Shown here piece by piece: positions 62,132-64,000 of a stretch of DNA of 64,000 bases; position 1 is the stretch's first letter; every line of letters starts with the position of its first letter. The position numbers were made by a program, and so were the translations under genes. This stretch comes from Venturia oleaginea (taxonomy: Eukaryota > Ascomycota > Dothideomycetes > Venturiales > Venturiaceae). The DNA lies in NCBI GenBank assembly GCA_013176395.1, contig JABMLP010000037.1, positions 62,001 to 126,000 on the forward strand. Reading direction: 5' to 3'. The notes beneath the pieces were generated by a model. The model did not search any database. It had not been told where the DNA came from and worked only from the letters and a program-made list of their open reading frames with translations.

Positions 62132-64000
62132 CGGCTAATCACTGTACACCCACAATCATCGATTTTTCGGACCAGCACATACACGCAATGACTAGCACAA
62201 TCATTTGGCATGAACACAAATTCGTGCATGTTTTAGTCATTAATTGTATGCGATAGTCACTGATTACATGTTTGAGGCCAAAAGGTTCGGCTATTCATTG
62301 CATAGAGTTGTCACATCCTGGTACAGAAGGCACACTTGAGCTATACCGTTCTTACTTCCTTTATCACAATAGCTCCTGCTAGAGTACACACATCATATGT
62401 AAACATCAGCTCTACGGCTGAACATAGAACAATACAATACACAATGATAGACATCATACATGTTTACATCACCTTGCAACCCTTACTGCAACACTTCTTC
62501 CGAGGGCGGCCAGGGCCATTGTCTTTCAACTCCGGAGGCTCAGTAACGTTGTTGGGCATCAGTTCATTAACAAGGATTGTGCGACAGGGAGGAAGGTAGG
62601 TCTCTCTATAGCGTTGAGCCATAAAGATTTGGATGCCTGTGGTTACATCGCCTAGAACTAGATTCTCGACGCTGTCAGTGCCAAAGAGTAGGATATTAGA
62701 ATCGACTTTGAAGAAATCGGCAGCGCACCAAGCATGAGCGCAGGGAAGACGTATGTCCTGCCACTTAAGGCAAGTACAAGTTCTCGCATCTAAATCGACG
62801 CGCCAGCCAATAGCGGCGGTGTTCAGAAGTCGTACAATTGCCTTGCCTATCTAATGTCAGCTTAGGAGCTTCAAAATGGCGCAATTTTGACATAACTTTC
62901 TTCTGTGGAACGCACATCATCTTCCGGCCAACATCTCTGCGATCTGCGATGTGGTTGACGGCAAATCTCGTAAAAACATTGTCCTTCTGTACGAACTCGC
63001 CGCGGTCATAGAACAGCTTCATTGTGGCGGTCCAGATGTCTTCCAACATGTACAGAATCGGCTTCCGCCTCTCATCAAGATATCTGCCGTTCATTGAATC
63101 TCCAACGCCAGATGTAGTGTGTCCGTAACGACGAAACTCGTTGCAAGGCGCGTAGGCGGATGCCCAGCGATCAAATTTGCCGTTGTCAATATCCTCAATA
63201 TACTTGGCCGCCTCCGGGTTGAGAACACGTATTTCTTTGAGAAGAGCTTGGAATTCGCGGTGGGAGGTGACACGGCACATCTGCTTGAATTTGGCCGTAA
63301 TTATGTTGTTGAAGTGGTCATCTACATTCTCTGCAAGATGCCAGGTATAGTGGTAATGCCAGGAGCCCGGAAAGTACTTAGTGATAGCTGGGACGAGGCC
63401 TTTGCCGCGGTCTGTGATTATCGCAAACTCTCTAGGGTCATTGCCTTCTTCTCTGCCAAACATTGTGAGGTTTTCGACGATGGCTTTGAGGAACCATTCC
63501 CACCAATCTTTTGACTCTGTAGGTACGATTGCCCAGGCTATAAGGAGGTCGTTTTCGTCGGCATCCACGGTGGTGACAATAAGCAGGATGCCTCCATATT
63601 TGGAGGAGCAGTGAGTGCCGTCAAAGACGAGAAGACTACGACATCTGTCAAGAGCCAAAGTACACGCCGAAGGCATAATTACAGCGGCTTGAGAGACACC
63701 TCTCTCTGACTTGTACTTGATAGTAGCGCCGTTATATAAGTTGCAGAGTTCAGCCCAATCCGCGCTAATGTCTCCCTCCTCCTCAGAGATGAACTCATGA
63801 TCGTGAATCTTCGCGTCGTGAAGCGCCAGTAGCAAGGGTTTGATGTACTGAAACTGTTTACTCTCCTCCCCTCAATCTGGTTCCTAACCTCTACCACAGT
63901 GCGATGGGCTTGCCGGCTGGAGATCTTGTTGCCTTGCTCGAGACGTGCTTCATCTTGTACAAATTTCGAGGGAGTTTGCAATTATTGGCGACGATATCGA
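62132..64000 (-). mobile_element. MULE copy 2, truncated by window end
   Basis: The left end at about 62132 has the same terminal sequence as MULE copy 1 (CTGTACACCCACAATCATCG), here on the 3' side of the transposase, which shows that it is an inverted terminal repeat. The element runs off the window at 64000. It stands in opposite orientation to copy 1, and the two are very similar in coding sequence. Confidence 0.78.
62464..64000 (-). pseudogene. MULE transposase, partial
   Basis: The main frame 63835-62765 holds LLVFDGTHCSSKYGG, FAIITDRGKG and TWHLAEN, with YTWH where copy 1 has CTWH, and is free of the stop found in copy 1. After a short intron it continues through the SWIM finger (CTCLKWQDIRLPCAHAW) to a stop at 62464. 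Its C-terminus (GPGRPRKKCCSKGCKVM) is shorter than that of copy 1. Upstream a one-base deletion near 63975 relative to copy 1 shifts the frame, and both copies share a frame change at the QIEG/EESKQF junction (about 63860 here). The N-terminus lies outside the window. Confidence 0.75.

Noticed and set aside
1..64000. Transfer RNA, ribosomal RNA or riboswitch genes
   Set aside because: Reading both strands, I found no convincing tRNA B-box with matching arms nor rRNA-like sequence; the PBS sequences match the LTR instead of a tRNA end.

Overview
The window looks like a filamentous ascomycete (Pezizomycotina) chromosome. Genes carry short introns (46-60 nt) with GT..AG ends. The recognisable host genes encode secreted enzymes typical of plant-associated or saprotrophic fungi: a GH45 endoglucanase, a heme-thiolate peroxidase and a SURNod19-like protein. 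The rest is dominated by eukaryotic transposable elements. The species cannot be read from the sequence; Boty-like Ty3 sequence inside one element family would fit Leotiomycetes, but that is inference.

Layout. 1-5.2 kb: exon-like fragments, an eight-exon secreted SURNod19-like gene (1864-3364) and a decayed gene (4228-5128). 5186-11258: E1, a complete family A Ty3/Gypsy chromovirus on the minus strand, TSD GGTGG. 11.3-21.5 kb: the main host block, with a decayed minus-strand gene, a small membrane-protein gene broken by one extra T, an acidic small ORF, GH45 (16049-16892) and a peroxidase/peroxygenase (18304-19731, minus). 21482-38731: three nested LTR elements. E2 (family A, plus, TSD TCCAA) is split by E3 (family B, minus, TSD ACAAC), which is split by E4 (family B, plus, TSD CAGGG). 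38.7-43.4 kb: gene-poor DNA with a probable non-LTR insertion (41133-42384, 13-bp TSD) and LTR-like fragments. 43421-49603: E5, a complete family A copy on the minus strand, TSD GTCAG. 49.6-64 kb: degraded genes, a LINE C-terminus, two MULE copies in opposite orientations (54497 onward, and 62132 to the window end), a solo family B LTR (59316-59596, TSD ATTGG) and a Tc1/mariner element with one nonsense codon (60596-61938).

The most interesting system is the relationship between the two Ty3 families. Family A encodes intact Gag and Pol with a chromodomain and has a primer-binding site complementary to an 11-nt stretch of its own LTR, the self-priming arrangement known from Tf1. Family B has the same PBS and self-complementary 11-mer, a closely related R-U5 and 5' leader, and a family-A-like 3' end. 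Its interior is a worn segment of a different Ty3 lineage that lacks the N-terminal part of Gag, carries an RT stop codon shared by both copies, and lacks the integrase catalytic core. It nevertheless inserted at least three times with clean 5-bp TSDs, so it looks like a chimeric parasite mobilised in trans, probably by family A. The E1 LTR has a family A U3 but a family B R-U5, as expected if strong-stop DNA jumped between co-packaged A and B RNAs.
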